Of a stretch of DNA of 64,000 nucleotides, positions 25,286 to 33,476 are shown piece after piece. Below the pieces are notes generated by a model. It was given only the letters and a program-made list of their open reading frames with translations. It did not search any database and had not been told where the DNA came from. The translations under genes were made by a program, and so were the position numbers. Within the stretch, counting starts at the first letter, position 1. The number at the start of each line of letters is the position of its first letter. The stretch covers positions 310,001 to 374,000 of the forward strand of contig JAEURR010000003.1 in assembly GCA_016788115.1 (NCBI GenBank), read 5' to 3'. This DNA comes from Chthonomonas sp. (lineage in GTDB: Bacteria; Armatimonadota; Fimbriimonadia; Fimbriimonadales; Fimbriimonadaceae).

Positions 25286-28237
25286 TTAGTCGCCGACGAC
25301 CTCGAAGTACTGGGACAGCAGCAGATAGTCGAAGAAATCGACCGATCCGTCGCCGTTCAGGTCCGTCTCCATGGGCGAGATGCCCGACGGGCCAGGCGTT
25401 GTCCAACCGGGGTCGGAGCTGTTTCGATCGAAGTTCTCGCTCAGCAAGAGGTAATCGAACAGATCAACCACGTTATCGTTGTTGATATCGCCCGGCAAGA
25501 GCACGAACGAGAGTTCGCCCGCATTCCCCGCCGTCACGTTGAGCCGAGCTCGGCGCAGGAAGCAGTTCGACTTCGCTGTTACCTTGTACTCGCCTGCACC
25601 CACCGTGAGGTTGGACGCGAATCGACCCGAAGCGTCCATCAGTACCGATTCCTCACCGACGACCGTACCCGCCGCATCCGTCAAAGTCAGGTGCGCATAG
25701 CGATCGTGCGGGGAACCGACCAGCCCGACAAGAGTCATCGTTCCACCGATGACGCCTGCTGGCGGACACGGAATCTCGACGTCACCGAGTGCCGTCTTCG
25801 CTGTCGTGTTCAGGTCGCCATCGGCATCATTGAGGATGCTGTTGGCCATGTTGCCACCCGTAGTGGGGTGCAGACCCTGAATACCGTACACGAACGGGGG
25901 TGATCCGATGGTCCCGGTCGAGTAGCCATTGATGGTGAACCAGATGCGGCGACCGGAGGTCGGCAGCGACGACACCGAGGCCGTGCTGTAGTCATAGTCC
26001 ACGCCACCACATGCAGACTCGCACGAACTCTGACCGTACAAGATTTGCGGGCCGATATAGCCGAGGTGTACGGGTAGATTCGTGGCGATCCAGTCCGTCC
26101 CTTCGCACCGATATTCGATGCCTCGGGCCGAGTGTGCCGTCCAAGGATAGGTCCACTCGGGGACGCCGACGTTGACCTGTCCATAGGGCGCTGGGTAGCT
26201 GAGTTCACCCAGACCGCGCTCCGCGACCATCATCTTGCCGTCCGGGCCAAACGAAATGTCCGACACCGGCATGGACCAGTTGAAAGTCTGGAAGTGCGGA
26301 ACGGCGAACTCCATCTGAAGCGTGGCGTCGAAATCGCCAGCATTCGAACCACTGGGCTGAATGCCGATGCTCCAGATCTCGTTGAACTGCGATGGATTCG
26401 GGTTACCCCGGTCCACTCGCCAGCGAGCGAAGTACAACCGCCCACCGTGGTACTGAACACCCCAGACGCGGTCGCCCAGGCGAACCATGCCGGCGGGGGA
26501 TCCCGCTGCCACGTCGCTTTGCCAGCCAGCGGTTGTGTCAGCCGGATCGTATCGGCTGAGCCAGGTGCCCTGGCTCGTTGCCGAACCTCCGGTACCCTTG
26601 ATCCGATAGATCATGCCGTCTTCGAGGTTGGTCACGAACAATTGGTCGTGATCGCCATCGTAGGAGATGTTCCCAAGCTCTGGGAAGCTGTCCGGATTGC
26701 TTGGCGTTGGCGAAGTATTCGGCAACGCGATGTAACGGAAGATCTGACCCGTGCCGTTTTGGATCATGTAGACCTGACCGTGCACCGGGTTGACCTGCGG
26801 CAAGTAGTCGTTGCCAAACGCGCTCGTCTGGGTCACGAAGATGTTGCCGTACTTGTCGAGCGTGACTCCGAACACCGTACCGAGGTTGCGGACATTCCAC
26901 AGCCCCATCGGATTCACCGTGGAGATCGGCCCATGGTAGCCGCGCGGGAGCGCGGTCGGGACCCAATCTGCGCCGAGCGGCACCGCGGTCGTTTGGTAGC
27001 TGTTCAGATTCTGGATCGCCACAACCGGCATATCCAGGTAGTTTGCGCCTGCGGGCTGCTGACGCGATGCCCAGCACGTGATGACAGCGACGGTTCCAGG
27101 GAACGCCGCGCCATAGGTCGTGCCGTTGATCGAGTCTTGATAGATCGGCTTGCGATCCATACACTTCCCTTCAAGCGGACAGAAGCATGGAGGAATCTCG
27201 ATCGGAACGTCCTTTCGACAACACTCCTTGGCCTTGTCGCGCAGGACGAGCGGCAAGACAAGCGTCGTACCCGGAGTCGCACCGGTAATGGTGATACACA
27301 CCGTGAAGGTGCCACCGTACTGCACGCCATTGAGTTGCGTGACCGCAGGGTTGATCGTGATGCCGGGAGGCGGCGCGATCAGCAAGAAGAAGAGAGCGTT
27401 TGGATCGAGGCTCTGAATGGTCGCGCACCAGGTCACGCTGCCGTCCGCATTGCAGACCGACGACTGCTCCAGGATCTGGAAGCAATCGCATTTCGGCACA
27501 TCGATTGTTTTGAATGCTCCGCAGCACTTCGTGAGCTCGCGGTCGTGCATTTGAATCTGCCAAGTCCATGGTTGACCTTGCGGCACCCCGCAGACGGTGA
27601 GCGTCAACGTGATGCTTTGGCCGGGTGCCAGAGGCGTACTCAGCGGAATGTAGTTGGCAGTCGAGCTCAGGCTGGAAGTCACGATGACCGGCGGCGCGTT
27701 GACCGTGAAGATGTGGGCAATCGGATACGGTGCCAGGTTGGTGATGGTGACGTCCATCGTAAAGCAACCGGTTCCGTCCGTTTTCCACAGAATCCGCTTG
27801 ACGTCGATCTTGGCGCAATTCTCAATGTAGCCAAAATCTGGGCCGTCCTTGATGCCGGGACCTACATCGACGACTGCCGAGTTGTTCCCGGGGCGGGTCG
27901 GATACAGCCCGTCCGGATTTGGTCCTTCCACAAAGTAAGCGCCCGTGGGAATGTCGGTCGCCATGTAGCGACCGTTTGCGTCGCTAATGGGGCTGTAGAC
28001 ACCGCCAGGACCGCTGATGATAACGGGCAGGCCGGGAATGCCGGGTTCACCGGGATTGTAAACCCCGTTCTCGTTTGAGTCGAAGAACACGCGCCCCTGC
28101 AGCGTGCCGTGACCCGTCTGAGCCCATGCTCCCAGCGGGAGTAAACAGAAAATAGCGAGTAGCAGCAGCAATCGAAGCCGTTCGCCGAGCTGGGGCGCTC
28201 GTGCGACTCTTGGATCGCCTCGTCTTTGATAAGCCAT
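25286..28237 (-). CDS. Giant secreted protein: SdrD-B-like domain, Cys-rich repeats, beta-propeller-like region, dockerin-like C-terminus
   Basis: 983 residues from ATG 28237, preceded by GGAGGT at 5 bp; the frame opens earlier at 28276 without a site. A signal peptide ends near AWAQ. Residues about 35-105 look like an SdrD B-type calcium-binding Ig-like domain (FFDSNENGVYNPGEPGIPG). Two cysteine-rich Ig-like units follow (about 110-340), each closing with a CC...P.C.C pattern. The middle (about 370-830) has repeated GNIFVTQT and GDHDQLFVTN style blades suggestive of a beta-propeller. The C-terminus carries two calcium-loop helices, DINNDNVVDLFDYLLLS and DLNGDGSVDFFDYLLLS. It is probably extracellular; no catalytic motif is evident. 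Confidence 0.78.
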   Translation of the reverse strand: MAYQRRGDPRVARAPQLGERLRLLLLLAIFCLLPLGAWAQTGHGTLQGRVFFDSNENGVYNPGEPGIPGLPVIISGPGGVYSPISDANGRYMATDIPTGAYFVEGPNPDGLYPTRPGNNSAVVDVGPGIKDGPDFGYIENCAKIDVKRILWKTDGTGCFTMDVTITNLAPYPIAHIFTVNAPPVIVTSSLSSTANYIPLSTPLAPGQSITLTLTVCGVPQGQPWTWQIQMHDRELTKCCGAFKTIDVPKCDCFQILEQSSVCNADGSVTWCATIQSLDPNALFFLLIAPPPGITINPAVTQLNGVQYGGTFTVCITITGATPGTTLVLPLVLRDKAKECCRKDVPIEIPPCFCPLEGKCMDRKPIYQDSINGTTYGAAFPGTVAVITCWASRQQPAGANYLDMPVVAIQNLNSYQTTAVPLGADWVPTALPRGYHGPISTVNPMGLWNVRNLGTVFGVTLDKYGNIFVTQTSAFGNDYLPQVNPVHGQVYMIQNGTGQIFRYIALPNTSPTPSNPDSFPELGNISYDGDHDQLFVTNLEDGMIYRIKGTGGSATSQGTWLSRYDPADTTAGWQSDVAAGSPAGMVRLGDRVWGVQYHGGRLYFARWRVDRGNPNPSQFNEIWSIGIQPSGSNAGDFDATLQMEFAVPHFQTFNWSMPVSDISFGPDGKMMVAERGLGELSYPAPYGQVNVGVPEWTYPWTAHSARGIEYRCEGTDWIATNLPVHLGYIGPQILYGQSSCESACGGVDYDYSTASVSSLPTSGRRIWFTINGYSTGTIGSPPFVYGIQGLHPTTGGNMANSILNDADGDLNTTAKTALGDVEIPCPPAGVIGGTMTLVGLVGSPHDRYAHLTLTDAAGTVVGEESVLMDASGRFASNLTVGAGEYKVTAKSNCFLRRARLNVTAGNAGELSFVLLPGDINNDNVVDLFDYLLLSENFDRNSSDPGWTTPGPSGISPMETDLNGDGSVDFFDYLLLSQYFEVVGD

Positions 28238-28416
28238 CAAGAACCTCCCGTCAGCCCCAGTGGGCCGACGCAACAACCGTAAATGTGCAAGACGGTACGC
28301 CTTACATTTGGTTACTATAAGCCAGATTGCGGGAAAGATGCTAGATTTTTACGCGGTGGCAACTATTATCCGAAGGGGCGCGAACTCAGACGCGACCACA
28401 CCGCGGCGGGTTTGGG

Positions 28417-28422
28417 TATAAT
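28417..28422 (+). promoter_or_regulatory. Predicted -10 box of rpsU
   Basis: A perfect TATAAT at 28417-28422 lies 21 bp upstream of the rpsU TTG start, with an AGGAG ribosome-binding site between. The sequence 17 bp upstream does not resemble a good -35 box, so the element is weakly supported beyond the -10. Confidence 0.45.
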
Positions 28423-28443
28423 CTGCCGTTCAGGAGTGAGACT

Positions 28444-28614
28444 TTGATTTACGTTGTTGTACAACCCAACGAATCGATTGACAGTGCGTTAAAGCGCTTT
28501 AACATGAAGATGCAGCAGAGTGGCGTCTTGCGCGAGCTCAAGGAGCACGCCCACTACGAGAAGCCCAGCGCCAAGCGACGCCGAGCGCGCATGCGCTCTT
28601 CGCGACGATCGTAA
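28444..28614 (+). CDS. rpsU: Ribosomal protein bS21, TTG start
   Basis: 56-residue small-subunit protein starting at TTG 28444. The sequence runs I-Y-V-V-V-Q-P-N-E-S-I-D-S-A-L-K-R-F, then a basic helix rich in Lys and Arg ending KRRRARMRSSRRS, which is the bS21 pattern. AGGAG stands about 8 bp upstream. It is short and starts at a non-ATG codon, so simple gene calling misses it. It precedes the PgpH/ybeY cluster; a terminator separates them. bS21 aids initiation on the 30S subunit. Confidence 0.92.
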   Translation: MIYVVVQPNESIDSALKRFNMKMQQSGVLRELKEHAHYEKPSAKRRRARMRSSRRS

Positions 28615-28631
28615 TCGATCAACCAAACTCA

Positions 28632-28680
28632 GGGCCCAATGCCATGACCGAGAAATTCTGTCGGCATTGGGTCCGTCTCT
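28632..28680 (+). terminator. Terminator after rpsU
   Basis: A 12-bp stem, gggcccaatgcc at 28632-28643 pairing with ggcattgggtcc at 28663-28674 (one G-U pair), with a 19-base loop and a T-containing tail (gtctctt). It separates rpsU from the HD-domain gene 7 bp downstream, so read-through is possible. Confidence 0.75.
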
Positions 28681-28686
28681 TATCAC

Positions 28687-30240
28687 ATGGGCCCGTTCCA
28701 AAAGCTCGCTGAGCTGTTCGCGAAGCTTCGAAGAAATCCGGTCGCACGCCGAACTCTCCACTCGGTGACGCTCATCGTCTGGAGCGCATCGGTGGCGGGT
28801 CTGATGATCGCCCACCGATCGCCCGGTTTCCTTGGACACGCCTTTCTCGCCAACTTCGGCATGGCGCTCGCCGCCGCGATCCTCACTGTTTTCCACATCC
28901 GGCACACACCTAGCCGTACCGTGAGTTGGGATCAGAGCCAGGGCATCATATTCCTGGCGAGCCTGCTCACCATGCTCGGCGTTCACGTACTGCTGCTCAC
29001 CGTGGGCAATCGCGAGATCGTGGGGGCCGGATTCCTGCTGACCACCCCGCTCGTCGCGCAAGCGATGCTCACGAGCGCCGTCATCGGCCCTGCTGTCGCC
29101 CTATATGCGCTCACTGTCACGGGCTTCCTCCTCGGCTTCAGCGGCGCACTCAGCATCGAGATGCTCGCTACCGGCTGGATCGCGGGTGCGGTCGGGGTTC
29201 ACGCGGTGAACCCGCTCAAACAGCGCAGCGATCTTCTCCGGGCGGCGTCCATCATGGTCGTTTCCATGGCGCTGACCGCAGCCATCACTTCGGCCGGGAT
29301 GGTTGCAACCATCGCCCCAGTGTTGGAGAGCATGGGTTGGGCCGCGATCGCGGCGGTTGCTGCCACCAGCATCTTTTGGCTCATGGTCGCCGTTTTCGAA
29401 CGGCTGTTCGGACTTGTAAGTGACTGGAGCTTGTTGGAACTTTGCAGTCCAGATCATCCGCTGCTGCGTGACTTGTGTCTGCGAGCACCCGGCACCTATG
29501 CCCACTCCGTCATGGTCGGCAACCTCGCCGAAACCGCCGCCAGAGAGATCGGCGCAAACGCCGTTCTCGCCCGCGCGATGGCGTACTTCCACGACGTCGG
29601 CAAGTCCCGCGCTCCCAGCTTCTTCATCGAAAACCAAATCGGCGAGAACCTGCACGACTCGATGCCCGCCGCGCTCAGCGCGCAAGTCATTGCATCTCAC
29701 GTCCGAGACGGCGTGGAGATGGCGCGCGCGGTCAGGCTTCCCCGTTCCATCATCGACGGGATCAGTCAGCATCACGGAACCTCTCTCATCAGCTACTTCT
29801 TCAATCGCGCGGTGCAAGGGATGGGCCGCGAGGCGATGGACCCCGAGTTTGAGAAGCTGTTTCGCTACCCCGGCCCCAAGCCACAAAGTCGTGAAGCCGC
29901 GATCCTTCACCTGGCCGATCAGGTGGAAGCCGCAAGCAGATCGATCCCCAGCCGCAACCCGGAAGAGATGGAGATCGCCATTGCACGGATCGTCGAGAAC
30001 AGCCGCGCTGAGGGTCAGCTCGACGAGTGCGACCTCACCTTTGCCGACTTGCAGACGGTCCAACGCAGCTTTGCCCGTTCACTGGGGGCGATCCGCCACG
30101 AGCGGGTTCACTATCCCGAAATCGACCGAAATGAAGAGTTCAAAGAGCCGATATCGCGTCACCATCGTGAACGAAACCGACCGGAGAGCGCCGGTCACGC
30201 CGATACGCACCGCGCTGATTCGCCTGATGGAGGCATATGA
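28687..30240 (+). CDS. PgpH-type membrane HD phosphodiesterase (c-di-AMP type), short form
   Basis: 517 residues. Residues 20-245 hold about seven hydrophobic segments and residues 255-470 an HD domain. The metal-binding residues are visible: His in GTYAHSVMVGN, HD at 302-303 in YFHDVGK, His in IASHVRDGVE, His in QHHG, and Asp in HLADQVEAASR. PgpH hydrolyses cyclic di-AMP. Its family has an extracellular 7TMR-HDED domain of about 200 residues before the membrane part, which is absent here. Order with ybeY, dgkA and a CorC-like gene is conserved in many bacteria. The last 110 bp overlap ybeY in another frame. Confidence 0.85.
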   Translation: MGPFQKLAELFAKLRRNPVARRTLHSVTLIVWSASVAGLMIAHRSPGFLGHAFLANFGMALAAAILTVFHIRHTPSRTVSWDQSQGIIFLASLLTMLGVHVLLLTVGNREIVGAGFLLTTPLVAQAMLTSAVIGPAVALYALTVTGFLLGFSGALSIEMLATGWIAGAVGVHAVNPLKQRSDLLRAASIMVVSMALTAAITSAGMVATIAPVLESMGWAAIAAVAATSIFWLMVAVFERLFGLVSDWSLLELCSPDHPLLRDLCLRAPGTYAHSVMVGNLAETAAREIGANAVLARAMAYFHDVGKSRAPSFFIENQIGENLHDSMPAALSAQVIASHVRDGVEMARAVRLPRSIIDGISQHHGTSLISYFFNRAVQGMGREAMDPEFEKLFRYPGPKPQSREAAILHLADQVEAASRSIPSRNPEEMEIAIARIVENSRAEGQLDECDLTFADLQTVQRSFARSLGAIRHERVHYPEIDRNEEFKEPISRHHRERNRPESAGHADTHRADSPDGGI

Positions 30241-30607
30241 GGCCCCGCACGCAGAGGTTACGGTTTTGATCACGGACGACCGCCAGATGGCTCAGCTGAA
30301 CGAACAGTTTCGCGACGTCGCATCGACCACCGATGTCCTCAGCTTCCCTGCTCCGGCCCACGTGGCCGGACATCTGGGGGACATCGCGATTTCGTACGAC
30401 GTCGCCGCTCTGCAAGCACGCATGCGCGGGGTCAGCACCCGCGACGAGATTGCCATGCTTGCCATCCACGGCGGACTGCACTTGCTAGGCTACGACGATG
30501 AGCAAGAGGCGGACCGAGAGGATATGATCCAACGGATGAACGCAATCGCGAGCCAAGTGGGACTACCCACGGATTCGGACTGGAGGTCTGGCCACTACGA
30601 TGCCTAG
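30131..30607 (+). CDS. ybeY: Endoribonuclease YbeY (UPF0054)
   Basis: 158 residues, single-strand endoribonuclease involved in rRNA maturation and ribosome quality control. The conserved core is TDVLSFPAP followed by GDIAIS, and the metal site HGGLHLLGYDD. H113 and H117 occupy the first two ligand positions, but the usual third histidine is Asp123. Asp is a plausible metal ligand and occurs at that position in some other lineages. The start ATG at 30131 lies inside the 3' end of the PgpH gene, an unusually long 110-bp overlap. Confidence 0.9.
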   Translation: MKSSKSRYRVTIVNETDRRAPVTPIRTALIRLMEAYEAPHAEVTVLITDDRQMAQLNEQFRDVASTTDVLSFPAPAHVAGHLGDIAISYDVAALQARMRGVSTRDEIAMLAIHGGLHLLGYDDEQEADREDMIQRMNAIASQVGLPTDSDWRSGHYDA

Positions 30608-31313
30608 TCCTGGTGAGCTCGTCCATCCCTTCCGCGTTGCCATCAGCGGTCTCGTGCATACCTTCCGCACCCAGCGGCACATGCGCGTGCACCTGTACAT
30701 CACGATGGTCACGGTGTTGCTCGCCATGGCGATGAACCTGCGCGTGCGCGAAGTTCTGATCCTGCTGTTCATGATCAACTTCGTCCTCGTCGCGGAGATG
30801 TTCAACTCCGCCATCGAGGCGACCGTCGACCTCGCCTCGCCGAACTACCACCCGCTTGCGAAGTTTGCCAAAGACATCGCTGCAGGGGCCGTCCTGGTCA
30901 CGACGATCATGGCGATCGTCGTCGGCGCGCTGATTGCGCTGGGAAGCGAATCGTGGGAGCGGATCCGATTGAGCTTGAGCGCAGACACGGTCGGTTTGCC
31001 CTTCGCCGCGAAGTTCATCGTCGGTCTGTTCGCACTGTTCATCCTCATCGTAGTCGGCAAGGGTTTGGGCAAGCGCGGCCAAGTGCTGCACGGCGGACTG
31101 GTGAGCGGACACGCAGCCTACGGCTTCTACCTGGCGGGCGCGGTCGTCTTCATCAGCGATCGACCGCTTGTTTCGGGCATCGCCATCCTCCTTGCCATCA
31201 TCCTCGCCCAAAGCCGATGGGAAGCGAAGATTCACAGCGTTTTTGAACTCACATTGGGCGCGACCGTTGGGCTCGTTGTCGCGCTTTTGCTTTTCGGATT
31301 CTTGCCGAAATAG
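30600..31313 (+). CDS. DgkA-PAP2 fusion: undecaprenol/diacylglycerol kinase joined to a PAP2-type phosphatase
   Basis: 237 residues. Residues 10-115 are a DgkA domain with the signature AEMFNSAIEATVDL and AKDIAAGAVLV. Residues 130-237 form a second membrane region with PAP2 phosphatase motifs: GLVSGH (166-171) and SRWEAKIH, in which S205, R206 and H212 match SRxxxxxH, with E216 where Asp is usual. One half would make the lipid phosphate and the other remove phosphates, both on the undecaprenyl carrier. It overlaps the ybeY end by 8 bp. Which half dominates in vivo cannot be told. Confidence 0.82.
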   Translation: MPSPGELVHPFRVAISGLVHTFRTQRHMRVHLYITMVTVLLAMAMNLRVREVLILLFMINFVLVAEMFNSAIEATVDLASPNYHPLAKFAKDIAAGAVLVTTIMAIVVGALIALGSESWERIRLSLSADTVGLPFAAKFIVGLFALFILIVVGKGLGKRGQVLHGGLVSGHAAYGFYLAGAVVFISDRPLVSGIAILLAIILAQSRWEAKIHSVFELTLGATVGLVVALLLFGFLPK

Positions 31314-31384
31314 GACCAGTTTTTCGAGAAACTCTTGAAGATGACAAACTTTCGCCACAATAAAGAAGAGTCGTACCGACTTCG

Positions 31385-32881
31385 ATGAAGACAAAACCGA
31401 AAGAACGTGTGCGACACGGGGAGGATTCAACGTCCTTGCCGGGTCGCTTAACCAAAACCCTCGCATCCTTGGGGATGATGGCTGCCATGGTAGCCGCACC
31501 GATGCTCGCAGTCGCTGAGGATGCTCGCAACGCCGCATCTGTCAGCGATGCTGCGCGCTCGGCGCTCATTCCCACTTGCCTATTCCTTCTGGTCCTGGTC
31601 TTTGCGAACGGGCTCTTTGTCGCCGCTGAAATCGCCGTCGGCCTCCTCCGCAACGGCCACGTGCGGGCTCTGGAGAAAGAGGACGCGCGCCATAAGCGGC
31701 TCCTCGCCGTGCTGGCCATTCGCACCCAAGCGGTCGCAGGCCTTACCCTTTGTCGCCAGACCGTCCAGTGGTGGCTCGTCATCTTCAGTTTTGTCCCGGC
31801 GCTCAGCATCGCTAGCGCCACCCTTCGGAGACTTGACGGTTCGCTTGAGTTCTGGCCCGTGGTTGGGGCATGGCTTGCGGTCGGTATCCCCATTGCCGCG
31901 CTCAACATCGTCATGGGCGAGCTGGTCCCGCGCACCTATGCCGCGCGCAACCCGGCTTCTGTAGCCCTCCGGTTGAGCGGTCTCATCACGGTTTGCTCGC
32001 GTCTGTTCTACGGCCCGAGCCAACTCATGATGGCCCTTGCAAGCCTAGTCACCGCACGGTTCGGCGCGACCGCCAGCTTCAGCGTCGTCAACCAAGCGGA
32101 GGAGGAGATCAAGAGCCTTGCCGAATCGGCCAGCGAATCGGGCGAGTTGGAACAGGAGGAGAAAGAGCTCCTGCATTCGGTTTTCGAGTTCACGGACACC
32201 GTGGCGCGCGAGATCATGACCCCACGAGTCGATATGGACACCGCTCCGGTCACGGCGCAACCGTCCGATCTCATCCGGCTCATTCAGGAGTCCGGCCGGT
32301 CCCGCATCCCAGTTTATGAGGAGACCGATGACCAGATCATCGGCATCATCCACGCCAAAGACCTGCTTGCAGCCCGACTGGACGACTCGCGGCCAGTGAA
32401 CCTGCGAACGCTCCTTCGCTCTGTCGTCTTCGTCCCAGAGAACAAGAACATCAACGACTTGCTCCGCGAATTACGCACCAATCGCACCCAGATCGCGATC
32501 GTGCAGGACGAGTTCGGCGGCACCGCTGGCCTGGTGACCATCGAGGACATCGTGGAAGAACTTGTCGGCGAGATCGTCGATGAGTACGATAACGAGGCCC
32601 CGGAGATCATGCCCCACGGCGCCGGGTGGATCGTCAGCGGCAAGGTCAACCTTTACGACCTGAACGAGCAGATCGGATCGTCATTCGAATCGGACGAGTT
32701 CGACACGATCGGCGGCTACGTTTTCGGCCTCTTTGGCCGGCAGCCCAGGCAAGGCGACGAGGTCATCGAGGAAGGGTATGCCTTCCGAGTCTCCGAGACG
32801 GACGGGCGGCGCATCAGCAGCCTGCTCATCGAGAAGGCCAAGGTGGACAACCTCGAGACTGGCTCTCTAGAAGTCATTTAG
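31385..32881 (+). CDS. CorC/HlyC-type transporter: DUF21, CBS pair, CorC domain
   Basis: 498 residues. A 45-residue N-terminal extension containing a signal-like segment precedes four hydrophobic segments of the DUF21/CNNM domain (about 55-200). A CBS-domain pair (about 260-390) contains EIMTPRVDMDTA and DEFGGTAGLVTIEDIVEELV. The C-terminal CorC/HlyC domain (about 410-490) shows DEFDTIGGYVFGLFGRQP. CNNM/CorC proteins move or sense magnesium or sodium, and are often misnamed hemolysins. It sits downstream of ybeY/dgkA, the usual context. The last 4 bp overlap a convergent gene. Confidence 0.9.
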   Translation: MKTKPKERVRHGEDSTSLPGRLTKTLASLGMMAAMVAAPMLAVAEDARNAASVSDAARSALIPTCLFLLVLVFANGLFVAAEIAVGLLRNGHVRALEKEDARHKRLLAVLAIRTQAVAGLTLCRQTVQWWLVIFSFVPALSIASATLRRLDGSLEFWPVVGAWLAVGIPIAALNIVMGELVPRTYAARNPASVALRLSGLITVCSRLFYGPSQLMMALASLVTARFGATASFSVVNQAEEEIKSLAESASESGELEQEEKELLHSVFEFTDTVAREIMTPRVDMDTAPVTAQPSDLIRLIQESGRSRIPVYEETDDQIIGIIHAKDLLAARLDDSRPVNLRTLLRSVVFVPENKNINDLLRELRTNRTQIAIVQDEFGGTAGLVTIEDIVEELVGEIVDEYDNEAPEIMPHGAGWIVSGKVNLYDLNEQIGSSFESDEFDTIGGYVFGLFGRQPRQGDEVIEEGYAFRVSETDGRRISSLLIEKAKVDNLETGSLEVI

Positions 32882-33468
32882 GCCGTACGCAAGCTTTTCC
32901 ACAAGCGCGACGCAATCTCTTTGGGCGACACCTCGTCACCCCGGAATGCGTGATGCATTTCGCTGAAGACATGCAACCGGCGGTCCGGCGGAGCAAATAG
33001 CCGTCGCGCATCGAAGTCGGCATTGAACAGGCACAGGTCGCGAGCGAACGCATCGACCGTCTCCGGTTCGAGTTGGGTCGATTCCAAGTACTGGATTCGC
33101 AGAAAGCGAGCTTCGAGACGGCCGTACTCCGCGCCGCCAAAAAAGTACCGGCTGAGGATCCGCTCCTGTGATTCGCTGAGAACTTCGTCCGCCCCGAGTG
33201 GATCGTTCGAGACCTCCAGTACCCATCGGACTTCCGTCGGGTTCTGCAGGTACGCCATGGCAGGGTTCAGTGCGCGCGCAGTACGGTACTCGATCATGCG
33301 ATTGATCTCGGCCATGAGCAAGTCCAACCGGTGGAGTTCCCGCGACTTGTGAGTCTCGTTCATCCCGCGGCGGTATGTCAAGTACGCAAGCGTAGCCACC
33401 ACCATCGTGCCGGTTGAGCCGATGATGGTGACGACTGATTTGATATCTTCGAGGAGATTCGCGGCCAT
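32878..33468 (-). CDS. Small membrane-anchored protein of unknown function
   Basis: 196 residues from the ATG at 33468; the frame is open much farther upstream but the extra residues are the shadow of the pepF gene. One membrane segment lies near residues 10-28 (VVTIIGSTGTMVVATLAYLT), followed by a charged cytoplasmic part with MNETHKSRELHRLDLLMAEI. This resembles the single-TM proteins often called DUF4760-like, but I am not certain. It starts 8 bp after pepF and is likely co-transcribed with it. No catalytic motif is visible. Confidence 0.65.
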   Translation of the reverse strand: MAANLLEDIKSVVTIIGSTGTMVVATLAYLTYRRGMNETHKSRELHRLDLLMAEINRMIEYRTARALNPAMAYLQNPTEVRWVLEVSNDPLGADEVLSESQERILSRYFFGGAEYGRLEARFLRIQYLESTQLEPETVDAFARDLCLFNADFDARRLFAPPDRRLHVFSEMHHAFRGDEVSPKEIASRLWKSLRTA

Positions 33469-33476
33469 GCGCCGGG

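Noticed and set aside
26132-28078. A 648-residue open frame on the plus strand opposite the giant dockerin-like gene
   Set aside because: It lies entirely within the minus-strand gene, which has signal peptide and calcium-loop motifs. The plus-strand translation is His/Arg-rich and shows no domain.
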